DNA of 11,065 bases from Chloroflexota bacterium (lineage in GTDB: Bacteria; Chloroflexota; Limnocylindria; Limnocylindrales; CSP1-4). The DNA is taken from positions 1 through 11,065 of the forward strand of contig DAIERN010000027.1 of NCBI GenBank assembly GCA_027346765.1. Reading direction: 5' to 3'. Below are positions 1 through 6,187 of the stretch, piece by piece; position 1 is the first letter of the stretch; every line of letters begins with the position of its first letter. The notes under the pieces were generated by a model. The model searched no databases. It was not told where the DNA came from and saw only the letters and a list, made by a program, of their open reading frames with translations. A program made the position numbers and the translations under genes.

Positions 1-149
1 TGGCGCCCCTGCTTCTCGTAGAGACGCTCGAGCGCCATCGCGAGCCGCGCATCGGCCGGCTTCTGCGTGAGCAGCCGAGCGAGGTAGCCGATGGCGCGAT
101 CGGCGTCGCCCGCGAAGTCCTTGGCGACGTGCGCGGCGTCGTCGTCCAT
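1..149 (-). CDS. TPR-like protein fragment (runs off left edge)
   Basis: Read leftward, this frame is open to the window edge. It encodes a helical stretch with the look of a tetratricopeptide unit: GDADRAIGYLARLLTQKPAD, then a segment with ALERLYEKQGR near position 1. The alternating small and large hydrophobics, and the Pro-Ala-Asp turn between helices, are typical of TPR repeats that mediate protein-protein contacts. The ATG at 147-149 would give MDDDAAHVAKDFAG as N-terminus, but no ribosome site precedes it and the first nine residues overlap the cyclase remnant on the other strand. More likely the repeat is the interior of a larger protein cut off near position 120. The frame stays open further upstream, so the true start cannot be fixed. 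The partner and role of the protein cannot be told from about 40 residues. Confidence 0.4.
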   Translation of the reverse strand, partial: MDDDAAHVAKDFAGDADRAIGYLARLLTQKPADARLAMALERLYEKQGR

Positions 150-314
150 GCCACGGCGCGGATGATGGCTCTGGCCGGCGCCAACGAGGTCGTAATCTCG
201 TCGACCGTGCGCGACCTGATCGATGGCACGGACCTGGCAGTTGACGACTTTGGCCGGCATGAGCTCAAGGGCCTGCCCGGCGAGCGCCAGCTTTACCGCG
301 TCAGGCGTGAGTGA
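123..314 (+). pseudogene. C-terminal remnant of a class III adenylate/guanylate cyclase domain
   Basis: About 63 codons encode the end of a class III nucleotide cyclase domain. GDVRGVVVHATARMMALAG is followed by a segment with NEVVISSTVRDL and then GRHELKGLPGERQLYRV, ending at TGA 312-314. This matches the last part of the catalytic domain of bacterial cyclases fused to AAA or TPR modules. The metal-binding aspartates, the transition-state Arg/Asn region and the HTGE-type segment should lie just upstream. Instead, the in-frame sequence before position 123 stays open but reads as arginine-rich noise antisense to a TPR fragment. The piece therefore looks like a truncated relic or a rearrangement junction and cannot be an active cyclase. 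A GTG at 129 could formally start a 61-residue peptide, without any ribosome site. Its 3' end overlaps the convergent acyl-CoA dehydrogenase by 14 bp. Confidence 0.55.
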
Positions 315-1464
315 CCCGCCTCAGCACGTTCTCGGCGACGATCAGGCGGTGGATCTGGTTGGTGCCTTCGTAGATCTGCGCCCCCTTGGCGTCGCGCAAC
401 ATGCGCTCCACCGGGAACTCACGCGAGTAACCGCTCCCCCCAAAGAGCTGCACGGCGTCAGACGCGACGCTCATCGCCGCATCTGAGGCGGTCCACTTGG
501 CAAGCGATGAGACCTCGGCGATGTTCTCGCCGCGATCCTTGGTGTCTGCCGCGACGCGCACCAACGCGCGCGCTGCGGCCACCTTCTGGGCCATCTCGGC
601 GAGCATGAACCGCAAGCCCTGTTGATCGGCCAGCGGCGCGCCGAAGGCCTTGCGCTCGGTCAGGTATTTCGCGGCCGCGTCCAGCGCCGCCTGCGCCAGA
701 CCGGTGCAGGCCGCGCCAATCGAGATGCGCCCCTCCCCCAGGGCTGATAGCGCGATCTTGTAGCCCTGCCCCTCCGCGCCGAGGCGATTTGCCACGGGCA
801 CCTCGCAAGCATCGAAGGCGAGCTCGGACGCTGTGTCAGAACGGATGCCGAGCTTCTTCTCGCGCTTGCCAAAGCTGAAGCCAGGCGTGCCCGCCTCGAC
901 CAGGAACGCGGTGATGCCCTTCGTGCCCAGGCTGGGATCGACCGTCGCGAACACCAGGTAGTGCTCGGCCTCGCCGGCGTTGGTGATCCAGATCTTCGTG
1001 CCGGTGAGGCGGTAGCCGGTGGGTGAATCGGGCGGACCTACCCGGTCGGCTTTGAGTCGGAGCGCGCCGGCGTCCGAGCCCGCCGACGGCTCGGTCAGGG
1101 CAAAGGCGCCCAGCTTCCGACCGGCGAGCATGTCCGGCAGCCAGCGCGCCTTCTGCTCGTCGCTACCCCAAGTGATGACCGGGTACTGCGACAGGATGTG
1201 CACGCTGAGTGACACGGCCATCGCCATGTCGACGTAGGCGACCTCTTCCATGACCAGCGTCCAGGCGCGGTAGCTGAACCCGGCGCCACCCGCCTCTGCG
1301 GGGAACGGCACGCCCGTCAGGCCCAGCTCGCCCATCCGCGTGAAGAGCGAGCGGTCGTACTTCTCTTCCTCGTCGCGCTGCGCCGCGCCCGGCGCCAGCT
1401 CCTTGGCCGCGAAGTCCCGGACCGTTTGCTGGAGCAGCCGCTCTTCCGATGTGAGGTCGCTCAT
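301..1464 (-). CDS. Acyl-CoA dehydrogenase (short-chain/butyryl-CoA type)
   Basis: This 387-residue flavoenzyme has the usual family length and introduces the alpha,beta double bond into acyl-CoA esters, passing electrons to ETF. The all-helical N-terminal domain (about 1-120) leads to the FAD/substrate motif FALTEPSAGSD (121-131) and WITNA (159-163) in the beta domain. The C-terminal helical domain has RKAFG (271-275), QLFGGSGY (339-346) and IYEGTNQIHR (364-373). The catalytic base is Glu366 of YEGT, the position used by short- and medium-chain enzymes and unlike the long-chain and isovaleryl placement. The ATG overlaps the stop of the preceding 3-hydroxyacyl-CoA dehydrogenase as ATGA, so translation is probably coupled. 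It is the last gene of the leftward operon. Chain length cannot be read from the sequence, and butyryl, glutaryl-like or branched acyl-CoA remain possible. Complete, with no damage seen. Confidence 0.93.
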   Translation of the reverse strand: MSDLTSEERLLQQTVRDFAAKELAPGAAQRDEEEKYDRSLFTRMGELGLTGVPFPAEAGGAGFSYRAWTLVMEEVAYVDMAMAVSLSVHILSQYPVITWGSDEQKARWLPDMLAGRKLGAFALTEPSAGSDAGALRLKADRVGPPDSPTGYRLTGTKIWITNAGEAEHYLVFATVDPSLGTKGITAFLVEAGTPGFSFGKREKKLGIRSDTASELAFDACEVPVANRLGAEGQGYKIALSALGEGRISIGAACTGLAQAALDAAAKYLTERKAFGAPLADQQGLRFMLAEMAQKVAAARALVRVAADTKDRGENIAEVSSLAKWTASDAAMSVASDAVQLFGGSGYSREFPVERMLRDAKGAQIYEGTNQIHRLIVAENVLRRVTHA

Positions 1465-2327
1465 GTGCGTGGGTAGGCGTAGAAGCCGCGTCCTGTCTTC
1501 TGGCCCAGGTGGCCCGCTTCGACCAGGTCGCGCAGGACGTCCGGCGGCGCGAAATGCGGCTCGCCAAAGCCCTCATGGAGTACCTCCATGATGTGCAGGC
1601 AGACATCCAGGCCGATGAAGTCGGCCAGCTCGAGCGGACCCATGGGGTGGTTCAGGCCCACCTTCGCGCCGGTGTCGATGTCTTCCGCCGTCGCCAGTCC
1701 CTCTTCGTAGGCGCGCATCGATTCGCCCAGGAAGGGCATCAGCACGCGGTTCACGATGAACCCCGGCCGATCAGCGCTGACGATCACCTTTTTGTTGAGC
1801 TCGGCCGCGATCTGGCGGACGTACGCCTCCGTCGCGTCGCTGGTCGCCTCGCCGCGGATCAGCTCGATCAGCGGCATGACCGGCACGGGCGAGAAGAAGT
1901 GCATGCCGACGAAGTTGGCGCGCCGTGGCTCAGGCAGCGCGGCGGCGAGGCCGGTGATGGCGATCGATGAGGTGTTGCTGGCGAGGATGGCCGACTGGGG
2001 CGCCGTCCTGGTGATCTCCGCGAAGAGCTTCTGCTTGACACCTTCGTCCTCGAACACGGCTTCGACGACCAGCTCGGCCGACCCAGCCGCCTCAGCCAAA
2101 TCCTGGGCAATGGATACCCGGCCAAGGATCTGGTCGCGCTCCTCCTGGGTGATCTTCGCCTTTGCGACCGCGCGATCCAGGTTGCCTACGATCCGCTCGC
2201 GGCCGGCCTCAGCCCGGCTAACGTCCGGCTCGTACAGCGCGACCTTGTGGCCGGCCGCGGCGATGACCTGGGCAATGCCGTGGCCCATCAGCCCGGCGCC
2301 ACACACGAGCACGTTCCGTTCTGCCAT
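1461..2327 (-). CDS. hbd: 3-hydroxybutyryl-CoA / 3-hydroxyacyl-CoA dehydrogenase
   Basis: This 288-residue enzyme has the standard length for single-function Hbd/PaaH/FadB2 proteins. It interconverts (S)-3-hydroxyacyl-CoA and acetoacetyl-type CoA esters with NAD(P). The Rossmann motif is VLVCGAGLMGHGIAQ (glycines 10, 12, 15), with an acidic residue (Glu33) closing the second strand, which favours NAD over NADP. Catalytic residues are visible: SNTSS (117-121), His143 in HFFSP, Glu155, and Asn193 in PGFIVNR. The C-terminal helical domain starts at GLNHPMGPLELAD (224-236) and ends with GQKTGRGFYAYP. ATG 2327 begins 9 nt after the meaB stop, without a clear ribosome site, so reinitiation is likely. 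Its TGA overlaps the next start as ATGA. Next to an acyl-CoA dehydrogenase, it fits beta-oxidation or butyrate/acetoacetate metabolism. No enoyl-CoA hydratase or thiolase is present here. Confidence 0.93.
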   Translation of the reverse strand: MAERNVLVCGAGLMGHGIAQVIAAAGHKVALYEPDVSRAEAGRERIVGNLDRAVAKAKITQEERDQILGRVSIAQDLAEAAGSAELVVEAVFEDEGVKQKLFAEITRTAPQSAILASNTSSIAITGLAAALPEPRRANFVGMHFFSPVPVMPLIELIRGEATSDATEAYVRQIAAELNKKVIVSADRPGFIVNRVLMPFLGESMRAYEEGLATAEDIDTGAKVGLNHPMGPLELADFIGLDVCLHIMEVLHEGFGEPHFAPPDVLRDLVEAGHLGQKTGRGFYAYPRT

Positions 2328-2336
2328 GGCTAAAGC

Positions 2337-3320
2337 CTAGCCCGCGCTGTCGGTGCCGAGGAGGGCCAGGAGCCGATCCGCGGCGGTGAAGGGATCGATC
2401 TCGTGTGCGGCCACGGCTTTGAGCGTCTCCGCACGCGCGGCGGCGCGCGCCGGGTCGTGCAGCCGCGCGTTGACCCGCTGGGCAAGGATGCCGCTGATCT
2501 GCGCTTCGGCGCGCTTCAGCGACGCGTCATCAGCGGGACGCGCGCCGGGCGCGGGTGCACGCCGGTCGAGCGCCGCGAGCAGCTCGGGCACGCCCTTGCC
2601 GCTCAGCGCCGAACCGAGCATCACCTCTGGCCGCTTGGGGCGCGGCCGGCCCGCGGCAACCGCGGCCTTGTCGGTGGAAGCGCCCACGGTCAGCATCGCC
2701 CGCAGCTGGGCGGCAGCGCGGTCCGCTCCCGGTCGGTCGGCCTTGTTGACGACGACGATGTCGGCCACCTCAAGCAGGCCCGCCTTGATCGCCTGGACCT
2801 CGTCACCCATCTCCGGCGATTGGACGACGACGGTCGTGTCGGCGATGGCGGCGATCTCGACCTCGCTCTGGCCCGTGCCCACGGTCTCGATGAAGATCAG
2901 CCCAAAACCGGCCGCGTCCATGACTGCCGCCGCGGCCACGGTGCTCGCCGCGAGCCCACCGGAGTGGCCGCGCGACGCCATGGAGCGGATGAACACGTCG
3001 TCATCGGTCGCGTGGATCTGCATCCGGACGCGGTCGCCCAGGATCGCGCCACCGGTGATGGGCGAAGACGGGTCGATGGCGATGACAGCGACCGGCCGGT
3101 TTTGTTTGCGCGCCTCGCCCGTGAGCGCGGCGACCATCGTCGACTTGCCGCTGCCCGGCGCGCCGGTCACCCCCACCAGGTGGGCGCGTCCAGCCAGGGG
3201 GTAGAGCGTCTTGAGCGCCTGTTCTCCTGCCGCGGTGCGGTTCTCAACCTCTGTCAGCAACCGCGCCAGCGCGCGCCGATCGCCGTCCCGCGCTCGTTCG
3301 GCGAGCGTGCTGTCGGTCAC
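2337..3320 (-). CDS. meaB: Methylmalonyl-CoA mutase-associated GTPase MeaB
   Basis: This 327-residue G3E-family P-loop GTPase (MeaB/ArgK type) is close to the family's usual length. Relatives load and protect B12-dependent acyl-CoA mutases, gating cobalamin entry and ejecting damaged cofactor. Walker A is GAPGSGKST (53-61). The family segment around Asp83 reads [15 protein letters not shown], followed by the MASRG motif (114-118). The switch region reads ETVGTGQSE (145-153), where relatives usually have ETVGVGQSE. Base recognition is NKAD (192-195) and the G5-like loop is around SALSG (237-241). The C-terminal helical arm that dimerises MeaB is present (about 265-327). The GTG start overlaps the stop of the upstream mutase subunit as GTGA, which ties its job to that subunit. 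The name ArgK, with a role in lysine/arginine transport, is an older misassignment for this family. Confidence 0.93.
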   Translation of the reverse strand: MTDSTLAERARDGDRRALARLLTEVENRTAAGEQALKTLYPLAGRAHLVGVTGAPGSGKSTMVAALTGEARKQNRPVAVIAIDPSSPITGGAILGDRVRMQIHATDDDVFIRSMASRGHSGGLAASTVAAAAVMDAAGFGLIFIETVGTGQSEVEIAAIADTTVVVQSPEMGDEVQAIKAGLLEVADIVVVNKADRPGADRAAAQLRAMLTVGASTDKAAVAAGRPRPKRPEVMLGSALSGKGVPELLAALDRRAPAPGARPADDASLKRAEAQISGILAQRVNARLHDPARAAARAETLKAVAAHEIDPFTAADRLLALLGTDSAG

Positions 3321-3733
3321 GCCCCGCGCGGTTTGACGTTGGCGCGGATGTATTCGGCGACTTCCCGAATGGTTGTGCCGGGGCCAAAGACGCGCGACAC
3401 GCCGGCCTGCTCGAGCTGCGGGATGTCGTCGTCCGGGATGATCCCGCCGGCCGTGACCAGCACGTCGTCCATGCCCCGCTCATGCAGGCCGGCGGTGATC
3501 TTGGGCAGCAACGTCATATGCGCGCCGGACAGGATGGACAGGCCGACCACGTCGACATCTTCCTGGAGCGCGGCGATGACGACCATCTCCGGGGTCTGGC
3601 GCAGGCCGGTGTAGATCACCTCGAAGCCTTCGTCGCGCAACCCGCGCGCCAGCACCTTGGCGCCGCGGTCGTGGCCGTCGAGGCCGGGCTTGGCGATGAG
3701 CACCTTGATCGGGCGGGCGGTGGTGTCGGTCAC
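3317..3733 (-). CDS. Cobalamin-binding small subunit of an acyl-CoA mutase (methylmalonyl-CoA mutase C-terminal type)
   Basis: These 138 residues make up one B12-binding domain, the size of the separate small subunit of split methylmalonyl- or isobutyryl-CoA-type mutases. Motifs are [10 protein letters not shown], with His21 as the expected lower axial cobalt ligand (DxHxxG), SILSG (66-70) for the dimethylbenzimidazole tail, and [10 protein letters not shown] (94-103). It would act with a TIM-barrel large subunit that is not in this window to convert methylmalonyl-CoA and succinyl-CoA, or a related pair. The GTG start is fixed by the GAKxxxR-containing domain beginning directly after, and by a -10-like TATCCT exactly 6 nt upstream. 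No Shine-Dalgarno is visible, so the mRNA is probably leaderless. It overlaps meaB by GTGA. Isobutyryl-CoA or ethylmalonyl-CoA mutase small subunits look the same at this level, so substrate is open. Confidence 0.9.
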   Translation of the reverse strand: MTDTTARPIKVLIAKPGLDGHDRGAKVLARGLRDEGFEVIYTGLRQTPEMVVIAALQEDVDVVGLSILSGAHMTLLPKITAGLHERGMDDVLVTAGGIIPDDDIPQLEQAGVSRVFGPGTTIREVAEYIRANVKPRGA

Positions 3734-3745
3734 GGACAGAGGATA
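3734..3745 (-). promoter_or_regulatory. Candidate leaderless promoter for the mutase-meaB-hbd-acd operon
   Basis: On the minus strand the sequence reads TATCCT, six bases, then the GTG start of the B12 subunit at 3733. TANNNT followed by 6-7 nt places the transcript start at the first base of the start codon. No ribosome-binding sequence is present. The box lies immediately downstream of the TGA of the preceding DinB-like gene (3747-3749), so this would be an internal promoter splitting the leftward gene run. No convincing -35 is seen. Confidence 0.5.
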
Positions 3746-3746
3746 G

Positions 3747-4673
3747 TCAGCGCCGCGCGCCGCTTCCGGGCAGCGGCTCCGGCGGGGTGAGCTCGTGGAT
3801 GTGCTCGGCGTAGTGCTCGTAGGTGTTGGCGGCGACGATGCGGATGGCCCAGCCGTCGTCGGCGTTGAGCTGAACGTCAGTCATCCGGACCAGCTGGCGG
3901 CGCATCCTGGCGAAAGTCGCCTCGACGTCCTTCAACACCTCGCCCGCGGTCTTGCCCACGGCCACTCGCGCCGCGATGGCGTTGACCTTGTCGACGTCCC
4001 GATCCAGCGGGACTGATTTTCCGGTGAGCGCCATCTTGATCAGCCGCTCGGCGGTCAGGTCGTGCCATGCGGCGACGTGCGCCAGCATCTGCTTGCGCGT
4101 CCACGTGTCCTCGCCCAGGTGGTCGTCCATGCGCTCCTTGGGGTAGCGCGCCGCCGCGCCGCGGAACTGGCTGAAGGCGTCATCGACGCGCGCGACGAGC
4201 TGGCGCAACGTCAATTTGGCGGCCGGCGCGGGCCGGGCCTCAGCCGCCGGGATAGGTCCCGGCCGCGGCGCCGGCTCTGGTTCGGGCACTGGCTCTGGTT
4301 CGGGCACTGGCTCTGGTTCGGGCTCGGGTTCAGGTGGCGGCTGGTAGATCGGCACCGGCGGCGGCAGGCCCTCGAGCAGGGGCTCGCTGACCAGCTCGAC
4401 CTCCAGCGCGAGAGTCGGCTCAGCCGGCGTCGGCTCATCGGGCAGCGTTGGCTCAGCGGGCAGCATCGGCTCATTGGGCAGCGTTGGCTCATCGGGCAGC
4501 GGCCGCTCGAGATGGGGCCCCGGCGCGCCCGGCTTGGGCCGCGGCGTGATCTGCGGCGCGTCGCGGGTCTTGCCCTCCCGAATGGGCTTGGCCATCTCGC
4601 GCGACTTGACCTTGGGCACGCCCTGGCGCGCCGGCTTGCGCATGGACGGCACGCGCTCGATGTCGTCGCTCAC
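3747..4673 (-). CDS. DinB/maleylpyruvate-isomerase-like protein with long proline-rich repeat N-terminus
   Basis: The GTG at 4671-4673, overlapping the folE stop as GTGA, gives 308 residues. Residues 1-55 are basic and hydrophilic. Residues 57-150 are low complexity: Leu-Pro-x-Glu-Pro-Thr units, then runs of Pro-Glu, then Pro-Ala. The globular part (about 153-295) is a DinB four-helix fold: [15 protein letters not shown], with His199 in the second helix, and [13 protein letters not shown], with His287 and His291 in the last helix. Together these form the expected metal-binding triad. Relatives (DinB, ClbS/DfsB, mycothiol- or bacillithiol-dependent transferases) use a bound metal, often to activate a thiol, but no substrate can be assigned. 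No signal peptide or membrane segment is seen, so it should be cytosolic. A longer frame open to 4805 is folE antisense. The fusion of a PE-rich linker to a DinB domain is the odd feature. Confidence 0.72.
   Translation of the reverse strand: MSDDIERVPSMRKPARQGVPKVKSREMAKPIREGKTRDAPQITPRPKPGAPGPHLERPLPDEPTLPNEPMLPAEPTLPDEPTPAEPTLALEVELVSEPLLEGLPPPVPIYQPPPEPEPEPEPVPEPEPVPEPEPAPRPGPIPAAEARPAPAAKLTLRQLVARVDDAFSQFRGAAARYPKERMDDHLGEDTWTRKQMLAHVAAWHDLTAERLIKMALTGKSVPLDRDVDKVNAIAARVAVGKTAGEVLKDVEATFARMRRQLVRMTDVQLNADDGWAIRIVAANTYEHYAEHIHELTPPEPLPGSGARR
4273..4326 (-). repeat. 18-bp tandem repeat, 3 copies, encoding Pro-Glu units
   Basis: On the plus strand the unit GGCTCTGGTTCGGGCACT occurs at 4273-4290 and 4291-4308 identically, and at 4309-4326 with two changes at its end. 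In the leftward gene it encodes six-residue units of the EPEPVP type. The near-perfect copies suggest recent slippage or unequal exchange, so copy number may differ between strains. Confidence 0.85.
4417..4503 (-). repeat. Second 18-bp tandem repeat, 4 copies plus a 15-bp partial copy
   Basis: Units beginning GGCTCA lie at 4432, 4450, 4468 and 4486, each 18 bp, with a shortened 15-bp copy at 4417-4431. The unit consensus on the plus strand is GGCTCATCGGGCAGCGTT, with a few substitutions per copy. They encode Leu-Pro-Asp/Asn/Ala-Glu-Pro-Thr/Met hexapeptides in the DinB-like gene. The unit length matches the other array, but the sequence differs, so the two arrays arose separately or have diverged. 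Confidence 0.82.
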
Positions 4674-5377
4674 AGCGCCGGTGGCCTGCGCTCGAGGTGG
4701 CTGAAGAACTCGGAACGCGTCCGGTCGGCCGTCCGGAAGAGGCCAAGGACGTGCGACGTGGTCATGATCGTGCCCGGTTTGCGCACGCCGCGCATCACCG
4801 CGCACAGGTGCGAGGCCTCGATGACGACGCCCACGCCCTTGGGCGCGAGCCGCTCCATCAGGAAGTCGGCGATCTGGCGCGTCATGCGCTCCTGCACCTG
4901 GAGCCGGCGCGAGTACATCTCGACGATGCGTGGGATCTTGGACAGCCCGATCACCCGGCCGTTGGGGATGTACGCGACCGCGGCAGTGCCGAAGAACGGC
5001 AGCATGTGATGCTCACACAGGCTGTAGAACGCGATGTCCTTGACGACGACCATCTCGCTGTAGTCGACATCGAATATCGCGTTGTTGACCAGCCGCTCGG
5101 GATCGACCCAGTAGCCGGCGGTCAGCTCGCGATACATCCGCCGCACCCGCGATGGGGTGTCGGCCAGACCCTGCCGATCAGGGTCCTCGCCCATCTCGAC
5201 CAGGATCTGCCGCACCGCTGACTCGACCGCCTGGGAGCTGTCACTGGCCACGGCGCCATCGCCGTTGCTGAGGCCCGAGATGCTGGCCGCCCCGTCATCG
5301 GCGAATCCGTCCTCGCCCACCTCGTGCTCGATTTCGTCGACGAGCTGGCGGACGCCGTCGGGCAGTTTCCGATCCAT
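4670..5377 (-). CDS. folE: GTP cyclohydrolase I (FolE, type IA)
   Basis: This 235-residue enzyme converts GTP to 7,8-dihydroneopterin triphosphate, the first step of tetrahydrofolate synthesis. The core begins near residue 50, with [19 protein letters not shown] and [10 protein letters not shown]. The zinc site is complete: Cys121 and His124 in [12 protein letters not shown], and Cys192 in [11 protein letters not shown]. His123 and His190 match the histidines flanking the zinc ligands in E. coli FolE. Other family motifs are GLSKIPRIV (144-152) and [14 protein letters not shown]. The first 49 residues are an acidic, Gly/Ser/Asp-rich extension beyond the bacterial core. ATG 5377 is preceded in frame by a stop about 20 nt upstream, so it is the first plausible start. 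No good ribosome site is visible. It heads the leftward run and overlaps the DinB-like gene by GTGA. No other folate gene is near. Confidence 0.94.
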   Translation of the reverse strand: MDRKLPDGVRQLVDEIEHEVGEDGFADDGAASISGLSNGDGAVASDSSQAVESAVRQILVEMGEDPDRQGLADTPSRVRRMYRELTAGYWVDPERLVNNAIFDVDYSEMVVVKDIAFYSLCEHHMLPFFGTAAVAYIPNGRVIGLSKIPRIVEMYSRRLQVQERMTRQIADFLMERLAPKGVGVVIEASHLCAVMRGVRKPGTIMTTSHVLGLFRTADRTRSEFFSHLERRPPAL

Positions 5378-5441
5378 CGCGTCCAGTTTGACCTACCCTG
5401 CCCGAGCCGTCACTTCGTCGCCACTAGAGGAAGGAGAACCG
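5378..5441 (+). promoter_or_regulatory. Divergent intergenic region: TACCCT box and strong ribosome site for the rightward pair
   Basis: This 64-bp gap separates folE (leftward) from the ABM-like gene (rightward). Rightward, TACCCT at 5394-5399 matches TANNNT and would give a leader of about 36 nt ending in GGAAGGAGA, a strong Shine-Dalgarno 5-6 nt before ATG 5442. TTGACC at 5388-5393 resembles a -35 box, but no good -10 sits at 17 nt from it. Leftward, nothing better than CAAACT seven bases before the folE ATG is seen, so the folE promoter is uncertain. Confidence 0.4.
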
Positions 5442-5720
5442 ATGCTCTACCAGCTCGCAATCCACCGGCCGAAGCCGGAGCACGAGCAGGACCTGATCGA
5501 CTCGATGCACCGGTTCGGCAACGCGGCGCGCGCGCAGGGCGCGATCGAGGCGCACACATTCAAGGACGCTCGGTCAGACGCGCTCGTCGGTTTCGCGATC
5601 TGGCGTTCGGACGAGGACCTGGCCGCCGCGCGGCCCGCGCTGGCGGAGGCCACCCAGGACGACGACTTCGACGCATGGGAAACCGGCCCGATCCAGCTGC
5701 TCCTGCTGCGCGAGATCTGA
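5442..5720 (+). CDS. Small antibiotic-biosynthesis-monooxygenase (ABM)-like protein
   Basis: This 92-residue protein is the size of a single ABM ferredoxin-like barrel domain. It starts with a beta strand (MLYQLAIHRPKPEH), continues with a helix (DLIDSMHRFGNAARAQG), then strands around IEAHTFKD and LVGFAIWRS. A second helix with several Ala residues follows, and the last strand is GPIQLLLLREI. Members act as dimers in cofactor-free oxygenation, haem degradation or quinol oxidation, but many have unknown roles. No haem-binding Asn/Trp/His signature can be assigned with confidence. A strong ribosome site (GGAAGGAGA) fixes the ATG. A longer open frame upstream overlaps folE antisense and is not used. 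The stop is 2 nt before the thioesterase start, so the two are co-translated. A stress-responsive or polyketide-tailoring role would be speculation. Confidence 0.68.
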   Translation: MLYQLAIHRPKPEHEQDLIDSMHRFGNAARAQGAIEAHTFKDARSDALVGFAIWRSDEDLAAARPALAEATQDDDFDAWETGPIQLLLLREI

Positions 5721-5722
5721 AG

Positions 5723-6187
5723 ATGCCAGAACTGAGCCTGCAGGAGCACTACGCGCCCGAGTCGGTCTGCTACGGCTGCGGCCCGGCGAACGAACGCGGC
5801 TTCCACATCCGTTCGTTTCCCGACGGCGCCGACGTGGTCGCCGAGTGGCAGCCCCAACCCTGGCACCACGCGTTCGACAACGTGCTCAACGGTGGCGTTA
5901 TCGGCACGCTGCTCGATTGCCACTGCAACTGGACCGCGGCGTACCACCTCATGGGCCGTCGCGGCGCCGACCACCCACCGACCACGGTGACGGCCGACTA
6001 CCAGATCAAGCTGCTTAGACCCACACCGACCAACGGGCCCGTCCGACTGCGAGCGCACGTCGTCGATTCAGCCGACGACCGGGCAACGGTCGAGGGGACG
6101 CTCGAAGCCGATGGCGTCGTCACCGCGACCTGCCGCGCGACGTTCGTCGCGGTCAAGCCCGGTCACCCGGCCTACGACCGCTGGTGA
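5723..6187 (+). CDS. PaaI-type hotdog-fold acyl-CoA thioesterase
   Basis: This 154-residue protein has the length of single hotdog-domain thioesterases, which hydrolyse acyl-CoA to free acid and CoA as tetramers. An N-terminal CYGCGPANERGFHIRSF (16-32, Cys16 and Cys19) is typical of a PaaI-like subgroup. The central hotdog helix carries NGGVIGTLLDCHCNWTAAY: Asn56-Gly57-Gly58 in the position of the family's H/NGG motif, and Asp65 as the likely catalytic acid. Later strands hold TVTADYQIKLLRPTP (88-102) and VTATCRATFVAV. ATG 5723 follows the ABM stop by 2 nt and has no ribosome site of its own beyond sequence inside that gene, so coupling is likely. The 3' end overlaps the convergent alpha/beta hydrolase by 16 bp. 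Substrate is unknown. A role in clearing stalled acyl-CoA from the neighbouring leftward pathway is a possible but untested link. Confidence 0.85.
   Translation: MPELSLQEHYAPESVCYGCGPANERGFHIRSFPDGADVVAEWQPQPWHHAFDNVLNGGVIGTLLDCHCNWTAAYHLMGRRGADHPPTTVTADYQIKLLRPTPTNGPVRLRAHVVDSADDRATVEGTLEADGVVTATCRATFVAVKPGHPAYDRW

Noticed and set aside
2403..3614. Rightward 403-residue open frame across meaB and the mutase subunit
   Set aside because: Antisense to two genes with complete family motifs. The product is Arg/His/Gly/Asp-rich, as expected from a high-GC shadow frame.
4273..4503. Possible CRISPR-like array
   Set aside because: The 18-bp units abut without spacers and are in frame within a coding region, so these are coding tandem repeats.
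4674..4805. Longer N-terminus for the DinB-like protein, starting at 4805
   Set aside because: The extra 44 residues are folE antisense. The GTG overlapping the folE stop as GTGA matches the style of the other junctions.
4062..5009. Rightward 315-residue open frame over the DinB-like gene and folE
   Set aside because: It exists because the repeat region is GC-rich and stop-free on both strands. Its repeats mirror the sense-strand arrays and it has no domain or ribosome site.
5388..5393. TTGACC as a sigma-70-type -35 for the ABM-like gene
   Set aside because: No acceptable -10 lies 16-18 bp downstream, and TACCCT directly after it is a better match to the TANNNT boxes elsewhere in the window.
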